Of a stretch of 64,000 nt of DNA, positions 11,050-22,588 are shown piece by piece. The notes below the pieces were generated by a model that worked only from the letters and a program-made list of their open reading frames with translations, searched no databases and was not told the DNA's origin. Every line of letters begins with the position of its first letter. Position 1 is the first letter of the stretch. The stretch covers positions 13,015,264 to 13,079,263 of the forward strand of contig NC_092583.1 in the NCBI RefSeq assembly GCF_037975245.1, given 5' to 3'. Both the position numbers and the translations under genes were made by a program. This DNA is from Apostichopus japonicus. Lineage: Eukaryota; Echinodermata; Holothuroidea; Aspidochirotida; Stichopodidae.

Positions 11050-12279
11050 AAGTCAAACTCAAACGTAACACTTGCTAACCTGGGATGGTATTTCTGTTCG
11101 CGTCTAGTGATCTTAGCTTTGGAGCATGCGCAATAGACAGACACTGTCTTCTTCTTATTCTAGTACACAAAATTCATGGAAAAGTACAAACTGTTTGAAT
11201 GATAAAATGACCACCAATGTCGATGAACCATGCCGCTTTAAAAGGATCAAAACAGAGTTTTATTATCATGGAGCAGACTTGCGGAGTGACGACATCGGCT
11301 TTCATACGGAAAGCTTTAATTTATAGACCGACTTTTTTTTGTTTTGGTGTTTCTTTTTATTTGAGTCCTGACCAAATCCAAACAGAGCAGCTATTTTAAA
11401 GACAAATATTTCTGTCGTGGAGACGAATAATGCATTCTTGATTTACGGGCATATTTACGTTTTATTTATGTATTCATAAAAAAATGGCTACCTATTTAAA
11501 CAAAAAGTTCAAACAGAAAATCATTCTCGATTTGTTCTGCATACCTCTCAACAAAGATTTACAATTCAAGAGAGAAATATTTTCTTCCAAAAAAAAAAGA
11601 GTTATTAGAAGACTCTTAAACAAATTCTGTGTTATTTTTACGGAAAGAAGTACAGAAACATGAAGGACTCGATTTTGGTCGACACCATTTATATGTGGGT
11701 GGATGGATGACGTTTCTTGTCCAATACGTATTTTAATTAAGATGAATTGATTAAGATTTTGTATCTCTTGACCATAGGCCTTTTTTATTCTGAAGCTTTT
11801 TTAAATTTTTGGTCAACTGTTTTCTTACAGGAAGTCCAATGTCCGTGTGTTGGTGTATCTATCTGTACGTCGGCCTATACAGTTATGTCAAACATGTGTT
11901 CCACCCGTCCACGCATTGGATAAACCTGTCAGCCTAACTCCCTCTCCGATGCACGAAGTCCTTACATGTACCAGACTGTCTGCTTACAGTGATTTCGTCC
12001 TTTGACATGAATGACAAAACGTCTATCTGTCTGTAGATCGGTTGGTACGTCTGTCTGTCCGTCTGCGTGTCCATCTACACGTCTGCTTATCGTCTAGCCT
12101 ATCTTTAGATTGATTTGTGATTCATTAACTTTTGCCGCTTTACTTCTCTCATGCTGTTTTTTGTTGTTGTTGTAAGTTCATTTAATGTTCTTGGTTCACA
12201 TTATCCTGTCTACTTCCTGTTTTGCTCTGTAATGGGTACTGTGGATCTCCCATTGCTTCAACTGATATTGTTTCTCTAC
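11050..12279. other. AT-rich DNA without a recognised gene
   Basis: A GCATGCGCA motif (NRF1-like core) sits near 11125. A cryptic GTCT/GTCC tetranucleotide-rich tract occupies about 11840-12110. No exon recognised. Confidence 0.55.
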
Positions 12280-12590
12280 CAGGTGCGTAGCCAGGAATTT
12301 GCCAAGGGTGGGGCGAAAATGTAGGCAAACTATCAGAGCCGTAGATACGGCATTGCAAACTATCTAAGCGTAGCGCCACCATGAGTTGGCGCGAAGCGTA
12401 CAAGAAAATTTTGACTGAAAATGCCTCCCAGATCGCTGGAAATGGCACATCCCAGGCCTTGTAAGTTTCATCTTAGCATTTTCTTTTTTGAAATTACAAA
12501 CGATATCAAAAAAACATTAAAAAAATTGTTTAAAATATGCTCAGGGGGGGCGGCTTCCCCCTTCGCTCCCCCCCCTTGGCTGCGCGCCTG
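12280..12590 (+). mobile_element. hAT-type non-autonomous transposon (MITE) with 8-bp target duplication
   Basis: The left end CAGGTGCGTAGCCAGG and the right end CTTGGCTGCGCGCCTG are imperfect inverted repeats (14 of 16 positions agree). TTCTCTAC lies directly on both sides (12272-12279 and 12591-12598), an exact 8-bp target-site duplication. Ends beginning CAGG together with 8-bp duplications are the hallmark of the hAT superfamily. The 311-bp interior has no transposase and includes G/C runs. It shares a block (TATCTAAGCGTAGCGCCACC, then TTGGCGCGAAGCGTACAAG) with the copy at 12961-13195 on the other strand, and a shorter piece with the element at 39238. Confidence 0.85.
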
Positions 12591-12869
12591 TTCTCTACTG
12601 ATATTGTCGTTGCAAACTTGTAATTGATTCTTCGAAATCAGTTGCGTGTAAACCAGTTCACATACTCTGTCCGCTTTGGGTAAAAGGAATTCAACTATAG
12701 ATTTATTGATCAAATCTTACGTTGATTGATTGATTCATATGTCTTTGATTAAAGTATCCATCTTTAAACAAATAAACCCATAATTCATTTCATTGCATGA
12801 ACAGTCATTATATTATACTACCTGATCCATATTCTTTAAGGACGTAAATTGTCTACTCTGCGTTTTTGC

Positions 12870-12945
12870 ATTCATTCATTCATCCATCCATACATCCATC
12901 CATACATCCATTCATTCGTTCATTCATGTATGCATTAATTCATGA
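12870..12945. repeat. CATT/CATC tetranucleotide array, left part
   Basis: An imperfect tandem of CATT, CATC and CATA steps. A similar array resumes at 13196, just after the element at 12961-13195. This suggests one array split by insertion. Confidence 0.85.
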
Positions 12946-12960
12946 TGAAGGTATGTTCAG

Positions 12961-13195
12961 CCCCCCAATATTTGTCAAGTGTTCCAAGAAGCGGGGAGAA
13001 TTTCGAAATGGGGGCTGAATTTCTTCTTGCTTGAAACACTCGGGAAGTGCCGTTTCCGGCCATCTGGGGGGTTCGAAAAGCTGAAAATTTTCTTGTACGC
13101 TCCGCGCCAACCAATGGTGGCGCTCCGCTTAGATAGTCCTACCGCGCATGACGAACCCCCCCCCCCCCCCACGGTAAAAGCTGGCTACGGGCCTG
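12961..13195 (-). mobile_element. Second copy of the 12280 element family, inverted
   Basis: On the minus strand it starts CAGGCCCGTAGCCAGC (13195 downward), then a 15-base G run, then TATCTAAGCGGAGCGCCACC and TTGGCGCGGAGCGTACAAG, matching the element at 12280-12590. The 13195 boundary is clear. The other end near 12961 does not show the expected inverted terminus, so the copy is probably truncated or rearranged there. No exact target duplication could be assigned because both flanks are tetranucleotide repeats. Confidence 0.65.
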
Positions 13196-13310
13196 ATTCA
13201 TCCATACAATCAGCCAGTCACAACAATTTTTCATTCAATCATCAAATACAGTCCATCCATCTATTCAGTCAAACGATTTCATCCATCCATTCATTCGTGA
13301 ATGAATGATC
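13196..13310. repeat. CATT/CATC tetranucleotide array, right part
   Basis: Degenerate continuation of the array at 12870-12945. It ends in the perfect small hairpin CATTCATTC-GT-GAATGAATG at about 13289-13308. Confidence 0.75.
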
Positions 13311-14591
13311 TATTCCATTTCTTTGTCTGTTCGTTGGAATGGTTTTGTAGAAGAGAATGAAACTTTGAGAGCAAACTGAACTAATAGATTGAACTATATA
13401 TCACTTACAAACTTTGGTAATTTGAAATAACATGGACTCTGCCGAAAAGTTTTCTGATTTTTTTTTCTTTCTTTCTTCTTCTTCCCGACTTTGTTCGCAA
13501 ATATTTCTGTACTGAAACAGTAAAAATTGTGGTTGACCATGAATCGGACCGATCTTTTTTTTGGTCAATTTTTTAGTGGGTGGGTGGGTGGGGTACGTAC
13601 AAAGTGGTAATAGGCCTAAACTTTACAACAGTACGGAACATTGGCGCTACCTTCATACATCCACAGTAGAATTCTGATGTGGCATCATATGGCTACGAGC
13701 GATAACCCATTGTAAATCCAGACTTTTATGAGACAAGTTTATATACAAACTGTCAAATATAACAGATTTCACAAAATACCCGTAGACCTCACTATAGCAT
13801 TGTCACCATGCATGGGAAGCGACGAAAATTTACAAGCGCGTGGAAATGGGCTTATATATAGTGTGTGCCTCCAGGACAACGAACAGGGGGGGGGGCTTTC
13901 TGGTGGAGATATTAATGAACGACACAAATGGGGATGTGACCAGAATTATGGAAGGGGGGGATAAAGGGGGTGGGGGGCAGAACGCCGAAAATGTCAGGGT
14001 GAAACCTATACCTAATGGTCCGAGTGACCGATTTAGTTTCTTATTATAATAGACTTTTCGATTGATTCGTGGTATACGGAAAGACAGAATACGTCAAAGT
14101 TTGTAAATCATGTCAGTTGTTATATATCTCTGCGTTCCTTTACCCCGTACAACACCCCCCCCCCCTCCCCCGCGTCCCTCCGGCCCGCTTTCATACCCAT
14201 TACAGTACAGACACACGTATAAGTACTTTCATACTTCTGACGAACAAGGTCGTCTGCAGGGCAATGTCTGCTAGCGCCACGGAAGGCTTATATATGCATA
14301 AAAACATCTGAGAAATTAATATGCGTCGGAAATGCAATGAGTTTATATACGCGAATAACCTCTGAGTCAAGGACGACTGTATCTTTTGAATATCCATACG
14401 TTTGTTATTATTTGACATATTGAAACATATAGGCGCGACTAAGGGAAAAGTCTAAGGGAAAATAAGCCCCCCACCCCAAAGGACACTCACGCAAACTTTG
14501 TGTGGAGATGTGTTTCTGGTCAATAAGATGACGTAGATCCTTCAAAAAAGACTTCGATGCTTTATCAAAATGAAGCATATTTTTTAAATAG
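13311..14591. other. AT-rich DNA without a recognised gene
   Basis: Contents are a GGGT run near 13575-13592, G-rich patches at about 13885-13980 and an 11-base C run at 14155-14165. No exon recognised. Confidence 0.55.
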
Positions 14592-14699
14592 AATTTTCTA
14601 CGCTCTGCAGTGTATAGAAAGAGTAAGGAGGGCGTTAGACAGGATTTGACCGTGTCGCAGGGAGAGAACACGGTGCTTAAAGATTACCAGGTGCTCTAG
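14592..14699 (+). CDS. Candidate 3'-terminal coding exon (weak)
   Basis: A frame open for 35 codons to a TAG at 14697-14699 reads NFLRSAVYRKSKEGV and continues RQDLTVSQGENTVLKDYQVL, a charged, cytoplasmic-tail-like sequence. Two acceptors are possible: TTTAAATAG just before 14592, or the better TTTTCTACGCTCTGCAG ending at 14610. An AATAAA lies 49 bases after the stop (14748-14753). Against it, a consensus CAG|GTAAGT donor at 14730-14738 overlaps the would-be 3' UTR. AATAAA is also common in AT-rich DNA, and no protein family is recognised. Confidence 0.15.
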   Translation, partial: NFLRSAVYRKSKEGVRQDLTVSQGENTVLKDYQVL

Positions 14700-15855
14700 A
14701 CAAGGTAGAACGAGTGTGCTATGGGGAGACAGGTAAGTGAGGAGTATAATAAATTCTTATGTGTACACATAGTCCCATCTCTCAAGCACCCCATCCCATT
14801 CCCACCATCAGCTACATTAAGGATAAAGTCAATAATAAATATAACGCATCCTTGTTAAGTTAAATTTCTATAACATCACCCTCACAAAGGTACTTCAAAA
14901 GAAGAAGGTAAAAAATTATCATATTAATCATTGTATATTAAATAACAAATTATTTAGGTTAATACGAAAACACCGAATTACATAATTCGGTTCTTTAACC
15001 TTATTAACCTAATCCTGATGATATTTTAGGTGGCTGTTATTGTCCAATTAACAACAGCAACCCAATATTTTTCCATCAAAAGAACGAACGTTAATTCGAT
15101 GTGATCGATGTCCAAAACAAAACAGTCCGGATAAATAAAGTCTACGGCTGAGGTTATTGACCCGAACGGACAGTACACTTAAAGACCTAAATATATATGT
15201 AAAGGCTTTTGTGAGAAATATTTACATTTACCGCGTTCCATACTTAATAGATACTTAAAAGACTAAACTTAAAGCGTTAACAATTTTTGTATATATATAT
15301 ATTTATATATTTTTTTATGATGACCCTAAAGATAATTGACTTGAAACCTTACAAGATGAATTAATACAAGCAATTGTGGTAAGAACCTCTCTTACCTGTT
15401 TACGAAAGAGATTTTAACGACAAAAGGTCAAATATTTTAGAATCAGTAATTTACAGAAGTGACGAGGCGGGTATATCTTTGTTAATTAAACAAACCGCGT
15501 CACTGGATCTAAGTGTGACCTTCCCAAGAATTTAAAGGAGAAGTTCAGAGCCTGTTCGCGCAACGTGCACCCCTCTGCTTTGGTAAAGAGCCGTGTATAC
15601 GATATATGCAAGATTGCTTTAATGTATTACATTCAGCTAAAGCCCAGCGCTAAGCCACCCCCCACCCCTCCCTCCACCTCACCTATACGTCTCCTTTCTC
15701 CTATCTTAAAAATATAATAAATTCCTTTCGATATTTTAATTCATTTATAGGGAGAAGGATGGCGGCTAAGTTTTGACAAGCACATATTATGGATATTTAC
15801 AATTTTACCACAGGCGGTCCAATATGGAACAACACTATCGAACCTAACCCATCAT
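14700..15855. other. AT-rich DNA without a recognised gene
   Basis: Nothing recognised beyond a short AT run near 15291-15310 and a CCCACCCCTCCCTCC tract near 15656-15680. The good donor-like CAG|GTAAG on the minus strand near 15390 has stops in all upstream frames. Confidence 0.55.
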
Positions 15856-16120
15856 CAGGGGCGGATCACGGATTTTATTAAACGAGGTGTGTGGCCCTGG
15901 GGTCATTGAAGCCGCCGGTTATGTAGGGAGAGTTTCTGGGCGTATTCCCCCAGATTTTTTTTTTAAATATGAAACAAAAAGAGTTTGAGGCATATTTATA
16001 AGCTATAAATTAGGTCTACCCGCTAGGTTGTGATAGTAACTTCCCTTTTCTTGAGGGGGGGGGGGGGGTTGATCGGGGGTTATACCACCAACCTCACCCT
16101 ACCCTCTGAATCCGCTGCGC
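15856..16120 (+). mobile_element. CAGGGGCGGAT-family transposon-like repeat, diverged
   Basis: It begins CAGGGGCGGATCACGG. The same 11-base start occurs at 39261 and 42353. A degraded inverted terminus, TGAATCCGCTGCGCTTG, ends near 16120. Inside are a 14-base G run (16055-16068) and no coding frame. No target duplication is visible, so the end coordinates are approximate. Confidence 0.35.
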
Positions 16121-16862
16121 TTGGTCGTGGGTTCATGCTAAGGCCGATACATTACTTCTCGAAAAACTCGAAACTCGAAATTGTTTTTACATCGTGATTT
16201 TTGCCGAGCAATATCGCTTTAAATGAGATTGTCATCACTGGACGTTCTGCAAGTTATGACGTCCCTCGGATAAAGAAAGGAATAATACTTCTGTCACAAA
16301 TTGTATATTATTACCCGATTATTAATAAAAAAATCGTTGTTTTACAAAACTTGGCTATAGTGTCAATCTATTTTACCAGAAATAGAGTCGATCATAAAAC
16401 TGGAATAAAAATGGTATAAAGATAAAATATCGAGACAAAAACAACTTGAATATCTATTGACAATTTGTAATTTGTAAACAACTAATTTAATATTTTTTTT
16501 TAATAGCAAACAAGGAAAAGGAAGGAAGGGAATTATAGATCAAAGGAACCAAGTTGGAATAAATCCGGGGTTTATATACGAACCAAACCTATTTAAATTA
16601 TCTATTCACAAGTCTTCTCTTTGATAGCCCTATTGGCGCGAAATCACATCACCCGATAAAAACATGTGTTGTTTGCTGATGCTCGACAGCTTATATTGTT
16701 GCTATAGCGCCGTTGGAGAGCATGCGCAGTAAAGAAAAAGACTGTACTAGGAATGGGGCTGTTATAGTAATATGCAAGCTAGACTTAATCATCACAACAA
16801 AAATGCTCATCTATAAGTATATGATAAAATAGTGATGTCATGACGGCGTAATAATAATAGTA
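16121..16862. other. AT-rich DNA without a recognised gene
   Basis: A GCATGCGCA NRF1-like core lies near 16719. Nothing else recognised. Confidence 0.55.
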
Positions 16863-16925
16863 ATGACGACGATGACGACGATGACGACGACGACGATGAC
16901 AATGACGACGATGACGATGACGATG
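16863..16925. repeat. (GAC/GAT)n trinucleotide microsatellite
   Basis: An imperfect GACGAT trinucleotide array. It would read as poly-Asp on the plus strand or His/Arg-rich on the minus strand, but shows no gene context. Confidence 0.95.
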
Positions 16926-18769
16926 TGAAAGGATATATGATGACGTATGATACCGAATAATATTCATGTCAAAAATGATTATAAGTAGTCATTCCCTCAC
17001 CAAATAACAATACGCTAAGAATAGTTTGATCTGAACGTGTTATAAGTTTATAATCCTTTTTATACGTGCCTAAATGCGGAAACACTTTTTGGGCATTTGC
17101 TTTTTAAAGATAGGCCTAGATTACATAATGAGATAAAGAAGTGACTTGAAAGAAAATTAGGGCGATCGAAGTTCGATGCAACTGTCGAAACTTGGCGGGC
17201 AGATATATAAAGTATGATACTATGAAGAAACAATTTCCTATATTTATATATATACACTTGACATGCATACTTGGCGTTCCATAGAAGAGAGTCGCTTGAT
17301 GGGTTAAACCATTATGACAACATCTTGATTTCTTCAACCCATCTGTCACGTAATATAAACACCTTCCCAACCAAATATTTTCTTAGATTATTTGAAGTGT
17401 ATCAAAAAAAATTGTTTTCTGTTCGTTCCTCCGAATCAATCTGTCAGACCATTTTCACGGTAAATGTCATCAAAGTGGATTTGACAACATTTTTTTAAGC
17501 GCGACCCAAAGAGAAAGCATGAGGGAGATTATTTCGATCACGTTTATACGTATATATATATATATATATAAGCCTAAAGTAACAGTATATGGTTGTAAAA
17601 AAATGTCATTCTGTACCTTTCAAAGAAAGACTTTAGAAAAAGAGGCCTCAGCAATTACATTGCCACGTTTGACCTCGTAAAATATGTATGACCTTTGGTG
17701 ACGTCATAATTAGTACACTACTTCTCGACGGTTTCAAAGCATTCCCTAGTGGGTCTTTGCCGCCGATAAAATATATCAGCCTAATGCTTTACCTGTTTGA
17801 CAAAATTATCCACAGACAAGCAAAAACAATGTTTGATACTCTCCAGGAGACGGTAAATAAACATTGTGACCATTCTAGCTGAGAGTGTGACGAAAGTTCG
17901 ATGTCGGAAATCATCGGCGTATTTTTTTTTTTTATATATGTTTTTTTTTTTTATACTTTTTACAAAATGAAATCTAAAATCCCTTTTAACTAAAAATTAT
18001 TTGGTAACATGATGCTATAATGTTAACCAGCGAGGCTACCTGTCTACGAAACATCTTTAAAAATTAATGATTTATGCTTATACATAATGAACATGAATTA
18101 CCGACCGTACCACGGGGTTCATTCTTTTTAGCATTCATCCTCCACACCCTCCAAATAATCCCCCCCCCCATCCCCCACCCACCCTCTAATTTCTCACTTA
18201 CATTTTTTACATTTAATTTAGAGACTGTTAGTGGGTTTTTGTCATCCAAAACATTTTCGTTAAGAAAATATTCGAGTTCATAGTCTGTCAACGAGACATC
18301 GACCCCGTTCATGCAGAAACTTCAACGTAGGCGATACGCGCGCTTTTTCATTTTTTAATTCTTTTTTCTTGTTGCTGTTGTTGTTGTTGTTTGGTAGTGA
18401 TGTCACTACCCCTCTAGCCATATCATGACCCCCCCCCCCCACTCCTCCTTCTCGTTTATCTCCTCAGTATCATATCCCATGATACCTTTCTCTTGACACA
18501 AGGAAGGGTTTGATCTAGCGTCTTGCGTCTTTCTTTAGTATTTGTTTTAAACTCGATCAACAAAGAAGAATTAATTCTGGCAGATTTTGAAAGTATAGTT
18601 ATGGTCACAATCTTCCACACCTATAGTCTTATCGACGAACGTCAAGTCAGTGCCCAGTGAACAAAAAAGTAAATATATATGGAGGGCAAAGAACCCGGCC
18701 CCGTACTTGTGTGTGATATTTTACACCATTTAATTGTATCTAGGCGATTAAACATACCCGAGAGTGCAG
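16926..18769. other. AT-rich DNA without a recognised gene
   Basis: Contains TAGGCCTA at 17111, a short (AT)n at about 17551-17571, and an AGGTCA-family fragment at about 17670-17698 that runs straight into a full CRE (17699-17706). There is also a (TTG)n run at about 18371-18391 and a 12-base C run at 18429-18440. No exon recognised. Confidence 0.55.
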
Positions 18770-18777
18770 TATAAATA
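18770..18777 (+). promoter_or_regulatory. Possible TATA box TATAAATA
   Basis: TATAAATA followed by six G residues is a good TATA-box match and would place a start site near 18800. The following 250 bases have no sustained open frame, so there is no gene to attach it to. Chance occurrence is quite possible. Confidence 0.2.
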
Positions 18778-18780
18778 GGG

Positions 18781-21700
18781 GGGTATAGATTTGGTGAAAG
18801 ACACCAGGTACACAAGTGGGTTCTCTCCGTTCGGGAGGAATTTATACACGTTTTAACAGCTCAACCCAACATGTTGCCCAGTTGATGGAGTTATGGACAA
18901 ACTACATGACGAAGTTTACAGTTGATTTTTTTAAATATAGCACACTTTGGAGACCACACAGTATGTCGGGGGATCGAAGGCTGCTTAAAATCATCTCGAT
19001 ATAGAGTTGGCTAGGAGAAGCTTTGCTTCAGAAAGAGTGCGAGAGAGAGAGGGGGGAGGGGAAGAAGGTAATAATAATAAACATAACAGTTTCCTGCGTT
19101 CTGGTTTTCTAAAAGAATGACATTTTGTCAGACGTAAGAAGCAAGCAAGCTGCAGCTTTCAAAATTGTTCTCATTCTATTTTAAATCATGTTACGCTTTT
19201 CTTGCATATGGAGTTCAACAATCGATTGCGTTAATGCGCCTGTTTAAGCGGGGTAGCCTGGTTTTCACTACTGTTATACGTGTAAGCGTTTTCAGCTTTC
19301 CTGTATGAAATAATTCGCTTTCCTTAACATTTTCGAACGAGTGGGATGGGTGGGTGAGACTTGAGTGGGGGCAGGATCCTACGTGGTCGTTGCGGAACAA
19401 AATTTCAAGCATATTTCAGTCCGGTCAAACAGCAAACATGCATGGTCCAGTCACACACATGTTACGGGGAACACAATATATATATATATATATATTTCCG
19501 TACGAAGTCGAACGAACTGGATGAAAATAACACATGTGAGGGGGCGTAATGGGAGGTAACGAGAGCATATTACAGCGACAGGTATCATGAACTATGCTCA
19601 GTCAAAAAAAGTACAATTCTTGTAGAGATATACAGTATAGGATATCATTTTTAACTAGCTAATCTATCACCACTTGAATGATTCTTTTATCTGTGTTTGT
19701 ATAGCGCTACCGATGTTGTTCAAGAAAAAAAGCTGTTAAATCATAAAATTGTCAAAAAGATTAATCCATCCATCATCGTAGCCGCGATCCTTTACTCTTT
19801 TTTTTCTGATTTTCTATCAACTTGAACTATTTCTACGGGTATAAAATAACCGCGGTTTACAAACACCGTTGATAACACGACTATAGCCGATGATATATAG
19901 ATGTTGACTTTACGCCGTGGGCGGTTCAGGTGCTTCTTTGAACCGTCCTATCCCCTCCCCCCCCCGATATCTAAGAAAACCACCCCCGCCTACAAGGGTT
20001 GCTTAACTTGGTTCCGTAATTTTCAGCCTACGGATTACAATGATACCAGTCACGTGTTGGCCTGAATGATTGGATGATTGCCCAAAAGATGCCCATTCCT
20101 TGGCCAGTTTTTTATTTCACTAAGAATGGCTTTCTCTAGATGACAAATTAACTATACCCAGCTCAATACTATAGATCTAACATAGTGTCATATCTGTAAA
20201 CATTACATTTTTTGGGCTTTGTGTAGTTTAGATGACGTCATGGCGAGGGGTGTGGGGGGGGGGGGTACCGGCTCTAATTCTTCACTGATGTCACAGGGCC
20301 GATTTTTCATTTTTTTTTAAGCTGTTGGTCACCAATTAATTAATTAATTTCGGCACCAGACCTCTACTTTAGTAACCATATTACTTCCAGTTAGATTAGA
20401 AGTGACCGTGACCCACAATGACACATACCCCCACCTTATTTCGCTTCTCACCAAGTGAAGGTTAATGGGTAAGTAATTAAAAAGATTAATTTGATTTTGG
20501 GCATTTTTTTTTTGTCGTCTTGATCAATTTAGATTTATAGACGATTAGGTACAGTAGTATAACAGTACACTATTAATCATTTATTAAAGCAACTGTGGAC
20601 ATTTTTCAAGAAATAAATGGATGATATTTTTTTTACTACATATACACTTTGAAGAGAAAGCTGCAGACTATATAGCTGTGATTAAGTCACAACTTGGAGT
20701 GGGTAGAGGTGGGTGCGGGATGGGGTGGGGATCAGAGGAGAGGGTGGGAGGGGAAGGGGATGGTTTGGTGATGGGGGCGCTAAAACCATTTTGCAGTGGT
20801 TGTCTTGTGTCATTTCCATAAATAGAAACGTACATTTGGAGTATATGTGAACAGTTCAGAGACCATTTGAAACAAGATTTTTAGCATTAAATTAATACAG
20901 CTGTAGCCTGAAAGGGGGTGGGGTGGTTAATATTAGCATGGAAGTACAAATAATATATTTTTCCACGATCTAAATTTGTCTTTGGTTGAAGTTGTTCTTT
21001 CGTTTTCCATTATCCAACACAAAGATAAAGGAACAATGCTACCACTATGAGAACACATCATATATAGGCCCAAGGCTAACGAGAGTACTTATTAGCCAGT
21101 TCATTTCATCAACAGTTTTTAAAAAAAACTAAGCCAAAAATCGAGCATATAATTTTATAAAGATTGTAACAGATCGAACGAAGTTACACACCCTCATATA
21201 TTTTTTTGTTTTTGTCTTATAACATAAAGGTTAATTAACTTAGTACAATCTATGTATGTATTCGATTCTCAATATTTCATCAAGTTCCAGACAATTTATA
21301 CATATATTTGTATTATTAAGCACAATATAATAAAGATATATTACAACAAGATTGAAGTTATTCAAAACTTTCCGAATTTTGATTTTTCTATACATTCACG
21401 GTTTTGATAACTTGGCTACTAGTCTAATAATATGCACTTTATCGTGAGATATTAACAATGGAGAAAATAGTAGAAAATATATCACTATCACCTCAAAAAT
21501 TTGTTTAAAGCTAGAGAACTATAAGAAACCTACGTGTTGATGCAAGTGCTTCATTTTAACCCCCTCCCCTCGAATAATGGAGAGGGAATGATTTAGTTTC
21601 AAATGTGGTTCAAGGCACCGGGGTCCACATGTCATTAAACCCTTAAACCGGTCACAAACGAGTTAATCTTACATGCCCATCTCGCTCTAGTAACTTTGTA

Positions 21701-22170
21701 CTACAGCGACGCCCTTCACCCCCCCCCCACCTCCCGGAACTTACCCTCACCAACCAGGCTCTCTCTCTCATACACTCACACACATATTTATATAAGTGAC
21801 GAAAGAATAATAATTTAACAATATAACAAGTCTTCTAACCTACAGGGTAAGCCTACTCCCATTCTGACTTGATGAGCAGTACACACAATAACGGACTTGT
21901 CTCACTTCACACAATGCCCACACATAATATACCCACACATGTATACAATGTCTAATGGGCCTATAATACTATAAGCGCACAGTATACCCCTACATATACC
22001 AGTACATTATCTTGGTTCACGGAGACATAGCCAGCAGCTAATGCTCAAGGATTGTAGTGTGTTACACCCAAAGCTCCAAAAGTCATAAACTGCTCCCTCT
22101 TCTTTCCCTTAATTTATTAAGCAAACAAATAAACCCTTAACCCAAAAGATAAGAAAGGCGATACACTTAC
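18781..22170. other. AT-rich DNA, possibly the first intron of the 22276 gene
   Basis: If the exon at 22171-22276 is real, its first intron starts here and runs leftward. Contents are GA/GGGA tracts at about 19038-19066, a short (AT)n at about 19479-19495, a CRE at 20233-20240, a 12-base G run at 20254-20265, a TTAA run near 20335-20350, and a G-rich tract at about 20697-20770. No second exon was found. Confidence 0.5.
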
Positions 22171-22276
22171 CATCCAGAAAACCGCTGCTCACGTTGAACG
22201 TTACCGAGGCCAGCAAAACACAGAGACAAGCTACCCAGTCGCCCCGGCGCCTAGCCGGGGTCTCGCCCGCTGCCAT
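22171..22276 (-). CDS. First coding exon of a secreted or membrane protein (signal peptide)
   Basis: On the minus strand an ATG at 22276-22274 opens 35 codons plus one base and ends directly at a consensus GTAAGT donor (22170-22165). The peptide begins MAAGETPARRRGDW, continues VACLCVLLASVTF and ends NVSSGFLD. That is a basic N-terminal region, a hydrophobic core of about a dozen residues and a small-residue region fit for signal peptidase cleavage near Ala23-Ser24. A phase-1 intron just after a signal peptide is typical of genes built from extracellular modules. The exon is clearly richer in G+C than the surrounding AT-rich DNA. CCAAT and CRE motifs lie about 300 bases upstream. The mature protein is encoded by exons I could not find at lower coordinates, so its family is unknown. 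Confidence 0.55.
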
Positions 22277-22558
22277 TCTCCTACGGGACGAGTTTTCGCG
22301 AAGGTCAGTAACTGGGTTTATTTTTTCCCTTTATATTTTTGTTGAAACGACGACGACCAGTTCTGATCCGTTACTCTATCTCCTAATGAATGAAAAAGAC
22401 ACCTCTTCTCCCTCTAGTTTTTATGGTGGAAGAAAATTAGCCGGAATGGTCTTCAAACACTACATATATCTCTCTCCTGCGGTTTGATCATTACGTCTGT
22501 GCTGCGTTTTGTTGTCCGACTAGGAAAAAATGCTTTACAAACACTGGGGAAGATTCAG

Positions 22559-22588
22559 CCAATAAGGAACTTGTCTCGTGACGTCACG
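22559..22588 (-). promoter_or_regulatory. CCAAT box plus palindromic CRE upstream of the signal-peptide exon
   Basis: CCAAT is at 22559-22563 (plus strand; ATTGG as read by the minus-strand gene). The 12-bp palindrome CGTGACGTCACG lies at 22577-22588. Both lie 280-315 bases upstream of the ATG at 22276. The CRE is the known binding site of CREB/ATF bZIP factors. Promoter function is inferred from position only. Confidence 0.4.

Noticed and set aside
10722-11144. Long Tyr/Ile-rich open frames on both strands
   Set aside because: They are translations of an (AT)n microsatellite; the same holds at 28556-28786 and 54717-54975.
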